The notes: generated from the sequence alone by a model not told the origin. A DNA stretch of 64,000 nt from Adenanthera pavonina (GCA_026686845.1 JAIVEN010000013.1:8080001-8144000); one strand, 5' to 3'. Numbered from the stretch's first letter, positions 11,995 through 25,155 are shown. Translations and numbers: made by a program.

Positions 11995-14900
11995 TGAATT
12001 TGAAGTTAAAAAGATAAGATTGACACAAAGAAAACTTTGCTGACATATTGAATTAACTGATATGGAATAATGATGCAGCATTGCAAGCAAGGTCTTACTA
12101 TAACAATTGGGAGTGTTTATCCCCAGATGGGTTAGCTTTGAATTCAAAGTGGAATGAAGCAGAAAAGTACATATGCAACCCTCTTTCTGGGGAAGTGCCA
12201 TTGGAGTGTTTATCTTCAAAAGCTCTTATCAGTAGTGGAAGATCATTTCGTAATTTACCAAACAGAGTTATTACCATCTCTGATGATCCTGATCCCGCTG
12301 TTAATTCCTCAAGAAATGCACTGACAAAGATTTCATCAACTGACGCACAAGAAGAAGATGATGAAGCTCTTCAGTTTCCAGTTTCAGGTTCATTTACCCA
12401 CTTATTCAGCTTATTTAATTTAGTCACGCACTACTTTTGGATAGACTCCACTTTTTATCTCCATGTTTATTAGAGAATGTGATAAAACATGGTGAATTTT
12501 TCAGTATATGTGCTGTTATTTTCTGTTTTTTTCTCGTACCAGTCTTACATAACCCTGTAATTTTTTTTTTCGCTTAAATCCAAGGATATTATATTGCAAT
12601 GCATCCATTTGTCTCTATCGCAAAGCACAAAAAATAATAACATTTAAATTATAATAAAATCTATTTTAAATGAAATCATTTGCTCATATATTCTAAATAT
12701 GATAGCAAAAGATTTATATACAGCTGAATATTTTAATAGGAAAATAAGTTTATTTAAATAAAGGTGACGACACAATCAAAACTTCTCTCTCCCATCCCCA
12801 CCTCAAAATTAAACCGCAAAAATCTGTTTTTTTGGGTAAAAAAACCATCCTAAATTCCAATCAAATGTTAACTAATTTAACCTATATGAGACAGGACAGA
12901 TTTTTTTTTTTCTCTGTGTATAAGCATTTCCTTTCATTTACAAATTCAGATGAAGTTGCAGAACGATATCACTTAATGTGTGTGTTTGTACAGAAAAGAA
13001 GAAAGAGGGAAAGACCAGAGATGTGGGGACTCAAAGTACTCTTCCTTACCTTAGTTCAAGCAGTCCTAGCCCTGCTTCAACTCCTTCCATCACAGACAGA
13101 TCAATCAAGGAACTTCCAGATTCACCCTTTTCAAATGCAAAATCCAAACCAGATCAAGAGGTTTTCTCTCCTATCTCAAATGACTTGGTGGAATACTATT
13201 CATATTTTAACTGGAACTTTTAACTAACTTATAATATTTGGAAAACATTAAATAAAATTAAACGTGTAATTCTCATATATAGCTCAATTTACAAAATTAT
13301 AATTCAAAATTGGAAAAAAAAATTGGAAGGGAGGGGGGGAGCAACCCTAGGGCACAGGTTGCGTTTTCCAAGAAAGAAAATGGAATCTGAAAGCTAAATA
13401 ATTAGATTGTACCCTTTCAAAGTGGGGTACTGATAGATACATTGGTCCCTCCTATGTTTCTGGTGATGCTGCTTCCTGAGTCTCAGCTTTCTAGCATTAT
13501 ACAGTTGAATTGACTGTGTCCTTGGGAAGCAGTTTTCTGGTCATCAAACTATTTTTAGATCAATTCTTGTGTACAAACATGTAGGCTTTTACCTATACAT
13601 AGATCCCACACGTAGAAATTAAATTTGAACCATTGCATGTAAATGCTCTAATCTGTATGAAACAAAATTTTCCTGAAGACGTTTTTTTCTTTTTCCCTCT
13701 TGAATTGCAAGACATGTTGATGAGAAATTCCATGAACCTTCTTCTTAAATGAGTTTTGTGTGGCAGTAATATTCATTTTCTGCTTAGTTCTTCTTTTAGG
13801 ACTTGTTTAGTATAAAATGAAAATGGAAAGCTCTCTATTTATAATAGCTCTTTTTCTAATAAAGTTATTTTATCATCCACCAAACGGAATTTTTATACTT
13901 TTTCTCACGTTTTGATCATTGATCGTTCTTCTCTGGGGCCTTGTGATTTCTTTCTCTCACTTTTTGTTTTTTTTGGGTTCCATAGACCCATGGAAGCCTC
14001 AAAGGATTACATCCGCCATGACTTTTAAATAATGTCACTTAATATAATCAGCTTTTGGTCGTAAATTGTGCATTCATTGCACTTGACTTTTTGGCATTTA
14101 GGAATGAGAAGCAAAGCTAATCATTCAGTGGTTGCTTTGGAACATTTGCTAAGAGCTATGGAGATATAAATAATTGTGCAATCATTAAGAGTGATGCTGG
14201 CACTGTCATATCTATTAAAGCTGAACCTTCAATAACTCCTCTGCCTCAGATCAAAACTTCAAATCTGTCCTCTTTGTCTGATTCTGCAAACTGTGGAGTT
14301 GTTGGTTTTGACATTCAGAGCCTGTTTGGTTACAAGGGTATTTTTTTTTAATCATTTATATATAGTACTTCCTCCTGTTCCTATTATAGGGTGTTATTTA
14401 GAAAACTTGTCTAGTATAAAACATAAGATATTAAGTAATAAATTTAATTTTAGTCTCAATTTTACCTCCTATTAAATACTTTCATTACAAGTCTCAATTA
14501 ACTTCTCTCCCCTCCTATCATCATTATTAATTTAATATATTTTTATTCTCTCCTTAAGAGCAAAATGAGAATGTTAAAATTTTTTTTCATCAATTTTAGA
14601 TTGTAACCAATTTTTCTTAATTCACATGTGGTAATTAAAAACATCTTATAATTGGAACCGAAGTGAGTATCAATTATGCTTTTAGAATTTTTATTCAGTA
14701 ATTTTTATGTTATTTAAAAAAAAAAAGACACCAGAATGTTTTTTATTTTAGAAGTTTACTGTTCATTTTGTAAGTTCATTTATTTTTACTCTGTATGCCG
14801 AACAAACTCCTCAACTTTGAAGGATGACAAACGGTTGATGCAAAAGTTGTTAGTTCTGATAAATCCTTAGGTAGATCGAATATAGATAGAAAAACTAAAT

Positions 14901-15339
14901 TAATTATTAATACACAGACACAAAAAACCATGTTGAAGGTACATTTTATGAAAAATGTATCTGACACAATTATATAGATAGATCAAATTTAGTTAAAGTT
15001 TTCATATTTTTTCATAATTAACTTGGTTTAATGACAATTAGAGAGAGCCAAATCCACTCAAGTGCATCTCATTTGGGCTTCACATCCGTTTCTCTCCTTG
15101 GGAATTATTTGCCATGATATGACATTGATGTGAGAGGACAAATGCATGTACAGGTTGAAGAGAAGGATGAAGACAGAGAAACAGAAAAGAGGCATGAATT
15201 GGGGGAGCAGGTAGAGCAACCTTACAGGCAAAGTGGGTGCTTTTCATGGATCAAGAAAAAAAGGCTGAAAGAGAAAGGAAGACATATAAAGATTAACATC
15301 TTCATCACTAGCTGTCAAAGGAAAGAGGCTCTGAAATGA
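11555..15339 (+). CDS. uncharacterised plant-specific serine-rich protein with RDVGTQST motif, five exons
   Basis: The coding exons are 11555-11780, 11864-11908, 12079-12387, 12994-13160 and 15154-15339. All introns are GT-AG, phases are consistent, and the product is 310 residues. The protein starts MASAMEASPYSS and is low in hydrophobic residues, so probably largely disordered. A central block reads ALQARSYYNNWECLSPDGLA, followed by LNSKWNEAEKYICNPLSGEV. Exon 4 supplies KKKEGKTRDVGTQST and a Ser/Pro run. The C terminus is highly charged, with QSGCFSWIKKKRLKEKGR. The block order and the RDVGTQ motif fit a conserved angiosperm family of unknown function, as I recall it; RDVGTQ-like motifs also occur in some remorins, but no remorin domain is seen. 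The ATG at 11555 is preferred because it opens the continuous frame. An alternative acceptor at 12949 would shift the frame. Intron 4 (about 2 kb) carries a MITE and an exon-like stretch. Confidence 0.82.
11957..11994. repeat. (GT)n(GA)n compound microsatellite in intron 2
   Basis: A GT run passes directly into a GA run. It lies 48 bases after the donor at 11909 and so inside the second intron of the 11555 gene. Length changes here should not affect the protein. Confidence 0.95.
14129..14337 (+). other. exon-like open stretch within intron 4, 69 codons, function unknown
   Basis: The stretch follows an ATTCAG acceptor and ends at a GG|GTATTT donor. The frame from 14130 is open for 69 codons, starts GCFGTFAKSYGDINNC and includes DAGTVISIKAEPSITPLPQ and VVGFDIQSLFGYK. 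Its composition is less AT-rich than the surrounding intron. Its phases do not fit: it needs two leading bases from the exon before it and leaves one base, while the flanking exons of the host gene join in phase 0. It is therefore not a normal exon of this gene. It may be a captured fragment of another gene. I do not recognise the family. Confidence 0.4.
14368..14667. mobile_element. Stowaway-like MITE in intron 4
   Basis: The left end reads CTTCCTCCTGTTCCTATTAT and the right end, read on the other strand, CTCACTTCGGTTCCAATTAT. TA flanks are at 14366-14367 and 14668-14669. It is 300 bp, starts 30 bases after the exon-like stretch at 14129-14337, and lies wholly within an intron. Confidence 0.82.
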
Positions 15340-16655
15340 TAAAAAGGATACATCATCTTCAGTAATTTTTGCAGGTTGAGCTTGAGCTTTTTGGGAGGAA
15401 ACAGGAGAATAAAATAAACATTAAAAGGGCATAATAATCATAATGCCATGTTCTGTACTTTTTGTGGTGAAAATTGGCTGGCAGTCTGGATTTCTGCGCA
15501 TGAGAATTGTGTCCCACATCCTCATTAGTGAAATGAACAACTACATATTTTTTTCTTTTTAATTAAGGATTATGGATGCAATATTATGCATTATTTCTTT
15601 CCTTACTTTTGGTATTACATATTACTAAAACACTGCGTAACAAGCTCAACACAGTTAAGGTGAAAGCCAGTTTTCAGCACAAACGTTTTCAAAGAACGTG
15701 CATTCCACACAATTATACTGGCAACCCATGTTTGATAGACAATGTTGGAATATGAAATTAGTAAAGTGCTGGCAGTTAAAGTATGTTACCAATCTGTTCA
15801 AACAAAATATATGTTTCAGTTAGTAGAACAAAATTCTACAGACTTACCACTTTAATAACCTTTTGATAATTAATAATATTCTTTCTTTCCCTCTCTGATA
15901 TATTCTTTTTCCTTTCTTCTCTGTAATAATTTCTTCTCTAATAAGTTTTGTAACAGGCCTAACGATAAAAACACCATATAGATTTAAATAAATGAAGACT
16001 TCACTAAATTTGTGCAGCTGCTACCAGCAGATCTATATTGTTAATGAGAAGATATTCCTCTTGCATCCAAAAAGTCAGTTTCAAAAGAATAATAAATAAT
16101 TAATAAAGGAAAAAACAAAACTCTCGCACCACAGTTTATAGATTCCTAATTAGGAATAGGAAGAGGTGGAGTTAGTTAAATAAGCCATTTTCTTTAACCT
16201 GTCATCCTATTTTCACTTGTCTCCTTGTGTTTTACCTCTAATGAGCAGTTTTTTTTTTCTTTCTATTTTTCAAATGAACTGCCAATAACCTGGAATTCAT
16301 ATGAGCTTCTTCTTAGCAGTATTTCAAAATCACAAATAGAGCAACCTAGAGTCTCTATCAATCACAAACAACTTGGATTGCAAATTTTAGCAGATATTAA
16401 ACTAGTTTCTTACCTGTACATCCAATGTAAAATAATGCAAATAATGTGATCCCCGGAGGCCTTGGCTATTTCTTTCCAACTGCTTCTCCTTTTCTATTAA
16501 TCAATATCAAAATTCACACACATAATTGAAGAAGACTAAAATTTACACACAAAATTTACACTGATGCTTTTTCAATCTTCTATTTTTGCGAATTTTGAGG
16601 GACCTAAGTCATGTGATTCAATAAAACAAGCAGAATGATAGAGGAGACTAAATTG
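15340..16655. other. intergenic region between convergent genes
   Basis: This holds the 3' untranslated DNA of the + strand gene ending at 15339 and of the - strand gene ending at 16656. I see no further coding frame, repeat or RNA gene in it. Confidence 0.5.
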
Positions 16656-19600
16656 TCACACACTTGATGAAGGAGATGCATTGGCATCTGCATTAGATAT
16701 AAGCTGGACCTCGTATAGATCACCCTCACCCTTAGCTGCACCCAAAATGATGCATCAGAATGCATGTATTTTTAAATTTTTGTGGCCTTTAATCCACGCT
16801 TGTTTGTATATAACCAGAGCAGTCTGCAATTAATGACTTACCAACTTCAGCTGTAATTCCTGGCCCAAAGAATGACGCAAATTTTGCCTACACACATGAT
16901 TGAAGAAAAAGTTAACATTTATACCAAGATATTAAAATGCTTGTGGATCTTACACATCAATTAAATGAAATATGAATTGGAACAAACAGCAAAAGCAATC
17001 ACCATGAAAGGTTAAAGCTTTCTATGTATGTTGATGCAAATATATATATATATATATATAAATAACTGACTGAAGTCTTCCAAGTACGGGTGGAAATGGA
17101 TATCCATGATCCACAAATCTATCCAATCCGTTCATTGAAAATTACGGATCAAATATATCGTGTAAAATTGGATCCAATTTTTAATGGATAGATCTGGACC
17201 AATCCAAGGGATGACCTAGAATCCACCCATTTGCCACGCGTACTTAAGGATAAATTGTACATTCTATCTCTTGACAATTGGGTTATATCCATTTTTGGTG
17301 TAAAGTTCAGACCCTAATGGTCATATCATCGTGCATCTAGTTTGGCAACTTTGTGTCAAGATCTTCAACATTTTCTCTTGAAAGGAGGTCTCCTCAAATA
17401 CTGAGACAAATTTAGTATATTGAATTGCTTTTTGAGTACAACATGAGAAGAGGGCGTTCTGTAACTCCATTCTGTTTGTAGAAATTTCCTGATTCTGTTA
17501 GAGACAAATGCATGAACTTTCATCCAATGATTTTCGCCATTACAACCTTTTTTCTTTTTGAGGGAAAGAATTCTTTATGGGGATTTTTTGTTGGACATGC
17601 AGATGGAATTTTTTGGCCTCTTTTATATGTGAGCACATTAATAGTAAATGCTACAGTAAAGCAAAATTAATCACCTGTCTCTGTTCAAAATCTGACAACT
17701 GCAGAGCTTTAGCCTCAAAAACCAAGACCAAACAGTATTTACCCAGTGGTGTGACCTGAAATATAGTAGAATCACAAGGCAGGACAATTAGGAAATGACC
17801 ATAAAATCTAACCAAGTAAAAGATTCTCTAATGAATTATGCTCAAGGCAGGATCTCAGTTCAACACAGATTATGGCATGGTGAAAACTAGCAAGCAATCA
17901 TTCCAACTTTTGGAACTCCTTTACATCCATAGATTAACCATCTTTTTGCATAAATGAAGCTGACATAAGATTGAGTTACCAAAATGGCTACAAGGCCAGT
18001 CCTGTATAATTGAGAGGGTAATATTGAAGTGATCTAATCCTAAGCTGAAGAATAATGGCTGAAGATTATAGTTCGCCAATTGACTGGCATTGATTAACAG
18101 GAAAATCTGTAACATATAGACTTACGATAAAGATTGAAATTAAAAATCATGTATAAGTTATACAAAGATTACATCAAGATTGATAAAAGTAGCATGCAAA
18201 AATAAGTTGAAAACAGACTTAACAGAAATTTAAAAGCAATCTCAAAAATAATTTTATTTATAATTATATATAGATAGTAAAAAGATGGGAAGAAAAATAG
18301 AAAATAAAATAACATGGTATTCTCATTGTATGATAGACCAGTAGATGAACTAGTGCAAAAACTCCCTACAATCTATTACGGCTTTTCTAGAAAATGAAAA
18401 GCTGTCAATATTTTACTTTAGGGTTTTGCTTATAGAATGAGATCAACATTAAAAAAGCACCAAAGAAACCTCAGAAATGGAACAGGTAAATGAATTAACC
18501 CATATTGGAACCGTACTTCTTCTCGAATCATTTGCAGAACAGGTGCATTCCTCCTTGGTATTCCTCCTCCCTGTAAATGTAAAGCAGATAAATTAATTTC
18601 ACAAGTCAGATTACACAAATATAATAACACTTCCATTTCCAATCAATCATATCAAGTTTCACATTTCAGTTCACAATATTGAGTTTTCAGAGTGCAAATA
18701 AGAAATGAACTTTACACCATAGCATTTATGTTTGTCAAACTTTACCAGGTAACAACGAAGGCATAAAATTAGAATCAGGCAGTAACCTAGTAATCACCCC
18801 CATTGATGCATACCAATTAATATAGCTTAATTGATACGCATTAGTTCTATTGTTTACAGTCTTATAGAATAAGCTTGTTTGGCCATGTATATATAAGTGG
18901 ACCCTATCAGATTGTACAGCTGTCAAAGAAATACATTCTTTTCAGTTTACACATAACACCCATTCTACCATGGAATGTAAACACAAAGTCAGGCAGATCT
19001 TCTTACCCTGACTGCCAAAAGTTCAGATGAAAAAAATGCTGATTTAATTGACTTTGTGCATGACATTATCTTGAAATATGAGATGAAAAAATAAATACTG
19101 TACCATTGATAACCATGTATCTAAAAGAAATGCAGCACATGAAATAACATACTAGACCATATTGGAATATCCGTTTCAAAGCCTCATCCAGATGCTGCTC
19201 ATCCCCATATCGATATCGGGTTACATCATTTTTGACCTACAAAGTATATACATTTCTCACACTAAACTGGTTTTCAAACCACGTAAATTATTAGGATACA
19301 GTAGCATTGGCAGTGAGTAGATGGGAATGAATGAACTATTAAACCTATAGATAATAAAAAAAATCACTAAGTGATTCAATATGAGAAGATTGAATTATGT
19401 TTATATCATTAAGAAATAATGTCATTATTTTTCAGAGATGCAACAGAAATACATGTTTGTATCAAGGCCCGACCTTTCCCTCTTCGATATCCCCAGAAAA
19501 AGCAAATTCAAGTAGAAGTCATAACACAGAGTAATCACTAGAGAAATAAATCTTAAAGCAGGAAACTTCAGTAATTGATATCCCTCTTTCATACTTCTTT

Positions 19601-22034
19601 TGGCTGTCATTTCTCAGCTAACATAAGAAACATGGTTTAGAAAATACAAGTTAAAGAAAAAATATGGAACCATATGCATATTAGAAACCCCTAGTTTCAT
19701 ATATGATGGCAAATGTTATTTATTCCAAATGGTTATTGAATAATAAAGGTAAACTACTCTTCATAAACTTCAAGAACTGAGAAGACATTATTCTGCAGAT
19801 ATGAACTGGTTATGACATTTCTATAGATCCAAGGACTTTAGAGCATTCATCCAGAACAAAGAAAACAAGGAAAACTCTAATGTGAATTAAGGTTCACATT
19901 TTCTTACCATTGAGAAAAATAATATCCAAATAGATAACATAGTTGAGGAAAAGAAAAGAAAATATGCATGTTTCACTTTGCCCACATAAGATAACTGATC
20001 ATGTTAACAAGTGCGTGAGCATAACCTTTCCGCAGCAAAAATATATCATAAACATATCAAGCTAGTTTGACCGTGAAAGCCGGCCTTCTTTATATTAATC
20101 ACATTTTGTGCAAGGCATATTTTAGGTCTTCCTCAGCCATAATTTTCTAAAAAGCTTCAGCCTGAAGGAAAAAAACAAATATTATGCACACAAGACTTAG
20201 TATGAATGTGAAATATAAGTTATAGCAACTATCTTGGCCAAATTAATAAACAAAACAGTGCCAGTGTACTTATAGATAAAAAAAGACAACATTCAACTAG
20301 ATAATTTATAAAAACGAAAGACACTTTCAAATTCTAGTACTGGAAAAGAAAACCTCATCAGAAAAAACACTTAACAGGAAACCTTGCACCGTAATAGAAA
20401 TAAGATTACCTGTTTAAGAATTGGAGTGGCACAAGTTTCGCTCAAATTCTGAGCATCTGAGTAGGTCAGGCATGGAACTGGTTTTAGTTCAGCATACTGC
20501 AAAAGGATAATCCAGTTTTTAAAATATGAACCAAACTAAGAATGCGTGATCCACAGAAGCATCCCCCAGAGCCAACAAAGTCAAATTTTGATAATGATGC
20601 ATGTCCTGAAGACCATCCCTTAACCAGAATTTCAGCTGATAAGGCCTAAGTTTGCCCCATTTTCTTAATTTTTAAAGGAAAAAAAGTTATAGACATGAAA
20701 TATTTCCTAGTCCGAACACAATGATGGTAAAATAAACCAAATTCGATAGCCAAAATTTCAATATTGTAACTTTTTTAAAATTAGTGAACAATTCTTTCAC
20801 CTTAAGTGCCATCCCAATAATTGCAAGAGGGAACCCATATGTTAACATGATAGCTGACCATTCTGATCCTGGGAGAATATTAAAATATGCCCCAAAACCA
20901 TAACTGTATATTTCAAACAGAAAGACCATCGTTAGGAAAATAAGTACTTTACATTGTTATTATGTATCAATGGGAGGAAAAAAAGAAAAAGAAAACTCAC
21001 GACAAAAGTGAGACTCCAACACCAAGACCAACCACGCCAAAAGAAATCTGCAGTACAAAAATACCTGTGATAGTCAATCTGACAAATAAATGATACTAAA
21101 CCAGTTATTAAAATTCATATGAAGGGGAACAGGGAACACATAGAAAGCATCTAAATCAACAAGTTAGCTAAGACAAGCTAAAACTTACAGTGGTAGATAA
21201 GAGTTCCAACAGAAAGCAGGAGAATATTAAATACAATTAAAGCATTCACTATTCTATTTTGTTTATGACATGACAGTTTGAACAGAATGGCAATCTGTTG
21301 GTCCAAGAAAGTAAATTCATATTTACTATGTTGAAGTTAAAATGCAGAACCATCAAATTTCTTACTTCACTGAGTAAAATTGAACTTAAATATATCACAA
21401 AGTAAAAATAAAAAGTAAAGATCAATCTACTAAAATTTAAACTCACATCATAAGTAATGCCATAGAGTATTGATTGAATCATAGTGTTATACTGTTATGT
21501 TTATCCAATTCTTGACAACATAGCAACAGTTTCTATGCTCAGACATCAAGAGGGACTTTCTATTCCAGAGAAAATGGATTCTACACTGTGCCTCGATGTA
21601 CTTTCTCACACACCCTTCCTACGTCGAAATATTTTCAATACTAGACCCAACCAGTCCTTTCACATAACCGAACTAAATTGGGCGACAATACTAATTATCG
21701 CAACACAAGAGAAATAGAAACAGACCTTAGAAATTGAGAACCCCTCATCCGGAACAATGGTCTTGTTTCCAACATCAACGGAGGCAGATTGGGTGGAATC
21801 AGCAGCCCTGGGTGTGAACACAAACTTTGAGCTACGGCGGCTCGTGAAAATTCTGCCATTAGATTCAAGTTGAATGAAAACGCTGCTGCCCGTGAGTCGT
21901 GACCTACTTTTGTTGAGATGACTGCGAGCTGAGTGAGTCAGAGAGAAAAAACGATGACGGTGGCAGAAGCCGAATTGGTCGCCGGAGCAAACGACAGCTC
22001 CGCCTGCCGGCAAAAGTGATGCCCTGAGTAGCAT
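16656..22034 (-). CDS. chloroplast-targeted membrane protein of DUF2854 type, nine exons
   Basis: Exons on the - strand are 22034-21726, 21047-21001, 20903-20801, 20496-20410, 19236-19153, 18570-18517, 17755-17675, 16887-16842 and 16735-16656. Every junction is GT-AG and in phase, giving 296 residues. The first 100 residues are rich in Ser and Arg with few acids, as in chloroplast transit peptides. Two hydrophobic segments follow (about 104-120 and 132-152), separated by FGAYFNILPGSEWSA. The soluble part contains YAELKPVPCLTYSDAQNL, RYRYGDEQHLDEALKRIF, GGGIPRRNAPVLQMIREE and FASFFGPGITAEV. This order matches a family shared by cyanobacteria and plants that I know as DUF2854; its function is not established to my knowledge. 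A thylakoid or envelope location is inferred. The ATG at 22034 is used; the upstream leader is purine-rich on the + strand. Introns are ordinary and one holds an AT microsatellite. Confidence 0.87.
17040..17061. repeat. (AT)n microsatellite in intron 7 of the DUF2854-type gene
   Basis: A pure TA run lies between the exons at 17675-17755 and 16842-16887. Confidence 0.9.
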
Positions 22035-22487
22035 TAGTTGTTTGTGGCTTCTTCCCAAACAGCGTTTGCTTCGTTAAGCCAGAGAGAAGAGGAGGAGAAA
22101 AGAAGACGAGAGAAGAAGAACTGTTCGTTATATTATCTCAACCGCCAAAATTTGGATTACGTGTCAACATTAGGTTTCACAGAATTTATCTGGATTTCAT
22201 TATTTTACCACATAGTTTTCCTAAGCAAAATGAAAATTTATCTGAAAACATTTTAAAGAATTATTTTTAAAAAAAAATCCACATAAGCTTGGGTGGGCCC
22301 TGACGGTCCTATGTCAGTTGGCATGAAAAAAAAAAAAAAACACAAAGGCATTGCATGTCGTCTAATGTCTTGTATATCCATACTTACATATTGACATCTC
22401 ATTGATATGGGATTAAACCCCACCAAATGGTTAAAGACCATGTCATTGTTAAAGGAAATATGGTAGATCATTGGATGAAAGATTATA

Positions 22488-23720
22488 CTCCCTCTATTTT
22501 AAAACTTTTGTTATTCACGATATATCATTAATTCATGTAAAATTTTATTATATATTAAAAAAATACCTTTATTTAATTAATTCATGTTGTAATTGAAGAG
22601 TGTATGGATGCACTTTTTAGACACTAACCATGTATCTAGTTTCCTTTCTTGTAATTTGCAGGATTGGTTGAAGTGGAATGCTCATCATAATGCAAGAACA
22701 AGTTATTTTGATTGGTGGCCTTTGATGAAGGTGTTTGGCTATATTTGCTAGTCGAATTGGACCTCAATGTTCAGAGGAGCCATCGAATGAGCGGTCCATG
22801 CATGACTCAAGACAGATCAGTCATGGTTGCTTACATCTCCTTATAGAAGATGCAACATTCAGTGACTTTAAATAGATGTGTTCCGGAGGAAGAAAATTGA
22901 TTTAAAAAAAAAAAAGAAAATGAAAAAAAATCTATTTTTAAATATATTTGAATTTCAGTGAAATGTTTATTATTAACCATAACAAATATTAAAATTTCCC
23001 ATACAAGGGCTATAATTAGTTACTGATGAATTTTTTTTTCTTTTTATATTTCTTAAAATCAATTTTCTTTTTATCAACCATAGCCTGCAGTATGTAGAAC
23101 ATGGAGAGGAAGAAAGCTGGAAGGCCCGGATGGGAAAACTATTCGAGGGGAAGTGGATGGGTCTGTCAACGCGCAAGGACACGCTGCACCTTTCAGGGAT
23201 GTCTAGGGGAAATGGCTGCTGGGTTTCAAACGCAACAATATTGGGTTTCTACCCAACATTGCAACCAAGCTCATGGCCATTTTAAATGGATTACAGATTT
23301 GCAAGCAGAAGGGTTGCAGAAAGATTTCTCTGCATACAGATTCTCTCGAAGCCTTAAACCTGATATGGCGAGATGGTGGCACAAATCATCCTTTTAACTC
23401 AGAAATAATGGAAACTTGGTCTCTTAGCTGTGAAGCGACTGGGACATAGAAGTGCATTATGCTCCAAGAGAAACAATACCTTGTGCTGATTTCCTTGCGA
23501 AGAATGCACATGAAGCAACTGATCAATGTATATATTTTGCTGGAAGAGTCTTCCCAAGAATGTATCCCATTTGCTTCTTTGATTCCCCTTTTGTGGTAAT
23601 GTCTGTTTTTTTCGTGCGTTTGTAAACTTTTGAGCTATGGTCACCCAACTCTTCCAAAAAAAAAAAAAAAGAAACAAAATAAAAAAAATCTAAAATAATA
23701 AAGTTTTGAAACAGAATGAG
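22488..23720. mobile_element. Stowaway-like MITE split by a LINE insertion
   Basis: The left end (CTCCCTCTATTTTAAAACTT) and the right end read on the other strand (CTCATTCTGTTTCAAAACTT) are inverted copies over about 28 bases, and TA flanks both (22486-22487 and 23721-23722). The ends are 1.2 kb apart instead of the usual 250-300 bp, because a LINE 3' end with a poly-A tail fills the interior. The right arm left after the poly-A is only about 50 bases. Confidence 0.7.
22660..23670 (+). pseudogene. LINE (L1-type) 3' end: zinc-knuckle region and RNase H domain, decayed, with poly-A
   Basis: Around 22662 a frame reads DWLKWNAHHNARTSYFDWW and MKVFGYIC, like the segment after the reverse transcriptase in plant LINEs. 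From about 23100 pieces of an RNase H fold follow: DGKTIRGEVDGSVNAQGHAA, then LPNIATKLMAILNGLQICKQ and RKISLHTDSLEALNLIW. The TDSLEAL segment carries the conserved Asp. Stops and frameshifts break it, for example a TAG after the FRDV segment near 23203. A pure run of 15 A residues at 23656-23670 marks the 3' end, which is diagnostic of target-primed insertion. The left boundary is not sharp, so 5' truncation is inferred. Confidence 0.8.
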
Positions 23721-23721
23721 T

Positions 23722-25030
23722 AAATTATTTTTATTTGCACATGTGCGATCCACGGTTTTGTTACATGTGTAACCATATAATTATATATATATATATATAT
23801 ATGTAATGGGAAACATTAAATCATGTATAGGCTGATAATATAATTATTTTGTTTACATAGCTTCTAACAACTATAATTGTATATGGAATTTTATTTCAAA
23901 ATTACAAATTTTTACATTTATTTACATAATTGTAAAATGACAGTAAGTTATCAAAATTTTTTACTTTGATCGACATATTGCATTTTAAGAAAGTAAATTG
24001 CATGAATATTTATAATAAATAAATTATTGTTGACTATTAAAACATATTTATCAATTTTTTTGTTTGTATATTACCCGAATTGCCGATTTACGAGGCTGCA
24101 TAAAAATTAACGGAAATTCATTTCAAAAATAAAATTAAATTCTAGATGTCGATTTGTTTGTGAACATTATCCAAATAATGATGGTGAAAAATATATGACT
24201 ATATCAAGAATGGATTTCATCGATTTTATGTAATTTTAAATAAATATAATTTAACATAAAATATATTTGGATATTCCTGATTTATTATTAAACTAAAATA
24301 TTGCTATGTATTAATAATTATCAAATTAAAATCAATTGAATTTAATTTTATATTAATTAAATAATCATATCAGTCTATCCAATTTATTCCTCATGCTGTG
24401 TTTAGTATGATGGATGAAAATAGAGGAAAGGGGAGGGGATGGAAGGAGAAATGAGTGATGGAGGAAAGGGGAGAGAAAGAAAGAAAAGAAGATTAAGAAG
24501 ACGGAAGGGGAAGAATTTTAATGATTTATTGTTTGGTTTAGGAGAAAGGGAAATAAGTTAATAATAAGTTGACCATTTTACTATTAAAATTAAAGATGTT
24601 TTTCATCATTTTTTAATACTTATTTTCTTCTATTTTTTTTTTATCAAAACCTTATCCAATGATTAAAATTCGAAACCTGTCCATTTCTCAATTCTCCTTT
24701 CATGTAGTAGTGTATATACTACCTATCATAAATACTAAAATAGTGACTATTTCCACTCATTTGATAAAATGCAAAAATAACATTTGGTATCTTTTTTTTT
24801 AATTTGTACAAAAGATTATTAAAATATTTAATTTGTTCTATTTTAAAGAAAAACTATCACCAAACAAATAAAAGAAGAAAAGATGGAATGTTGAATGACA
24901 ATAAGATAAAAAAAAATAATAATGCCCCCTCCAAAACCTCCAAGCTTTGGAGGGAACAGTTGGAGGGAAAGGAATCTTCTTCTAAAATATAACTACCCAA
25001 AGAGCAATAGGAAACCACCCCCCCAAAAAA
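23722..25030. other. gene-free AT-rich stretch
   Basis: It starts with an (AT)n microsatellite near 23783-23801 and then has no coding frame. A purine-rich tract at 24395-24520 (starting near TGTTTAGTATGATGGATG) looks like the left end of a MITE-type repeat; a similar sequence in the opposite orientation is at about 57070-57245. Confidence 0.45.
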
Positions 25031-25034
25031 AAAA

Positions 25035-25155
25035 ACTTCTAATTGCAATATAGAGTGAGGGAAGCAACTCACCTCCCCTTCCCTTCCCCCAAAATACTTC
25101 TAATTGCAATACAGAGCGAGGGGTGCACCTCCTCTCCCCTCTCAATTTCCTCTAT
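25035..25155 (+). repeat. 61-bp tandem duplication upstream of the 25525 gene
   Basis: Two units start ACTTCTAATTGCAATA at 25035 and 25096, each continuing AGAGYGAGG and a C-rich tract. It lies about 370 bases before the start codon of the next gene and so could sit in its promoter region. Confidence 0.85.

Noticed and set aside
12950..13226. Alternative exon 4 start after the CAG at 12947-12949
   Set aside because: It puts the downstream sequence in a frame that loses the RDVGTQST segment. The acceptor ending at 12993 keeps the conserved frame and joins exon 5 in phase.
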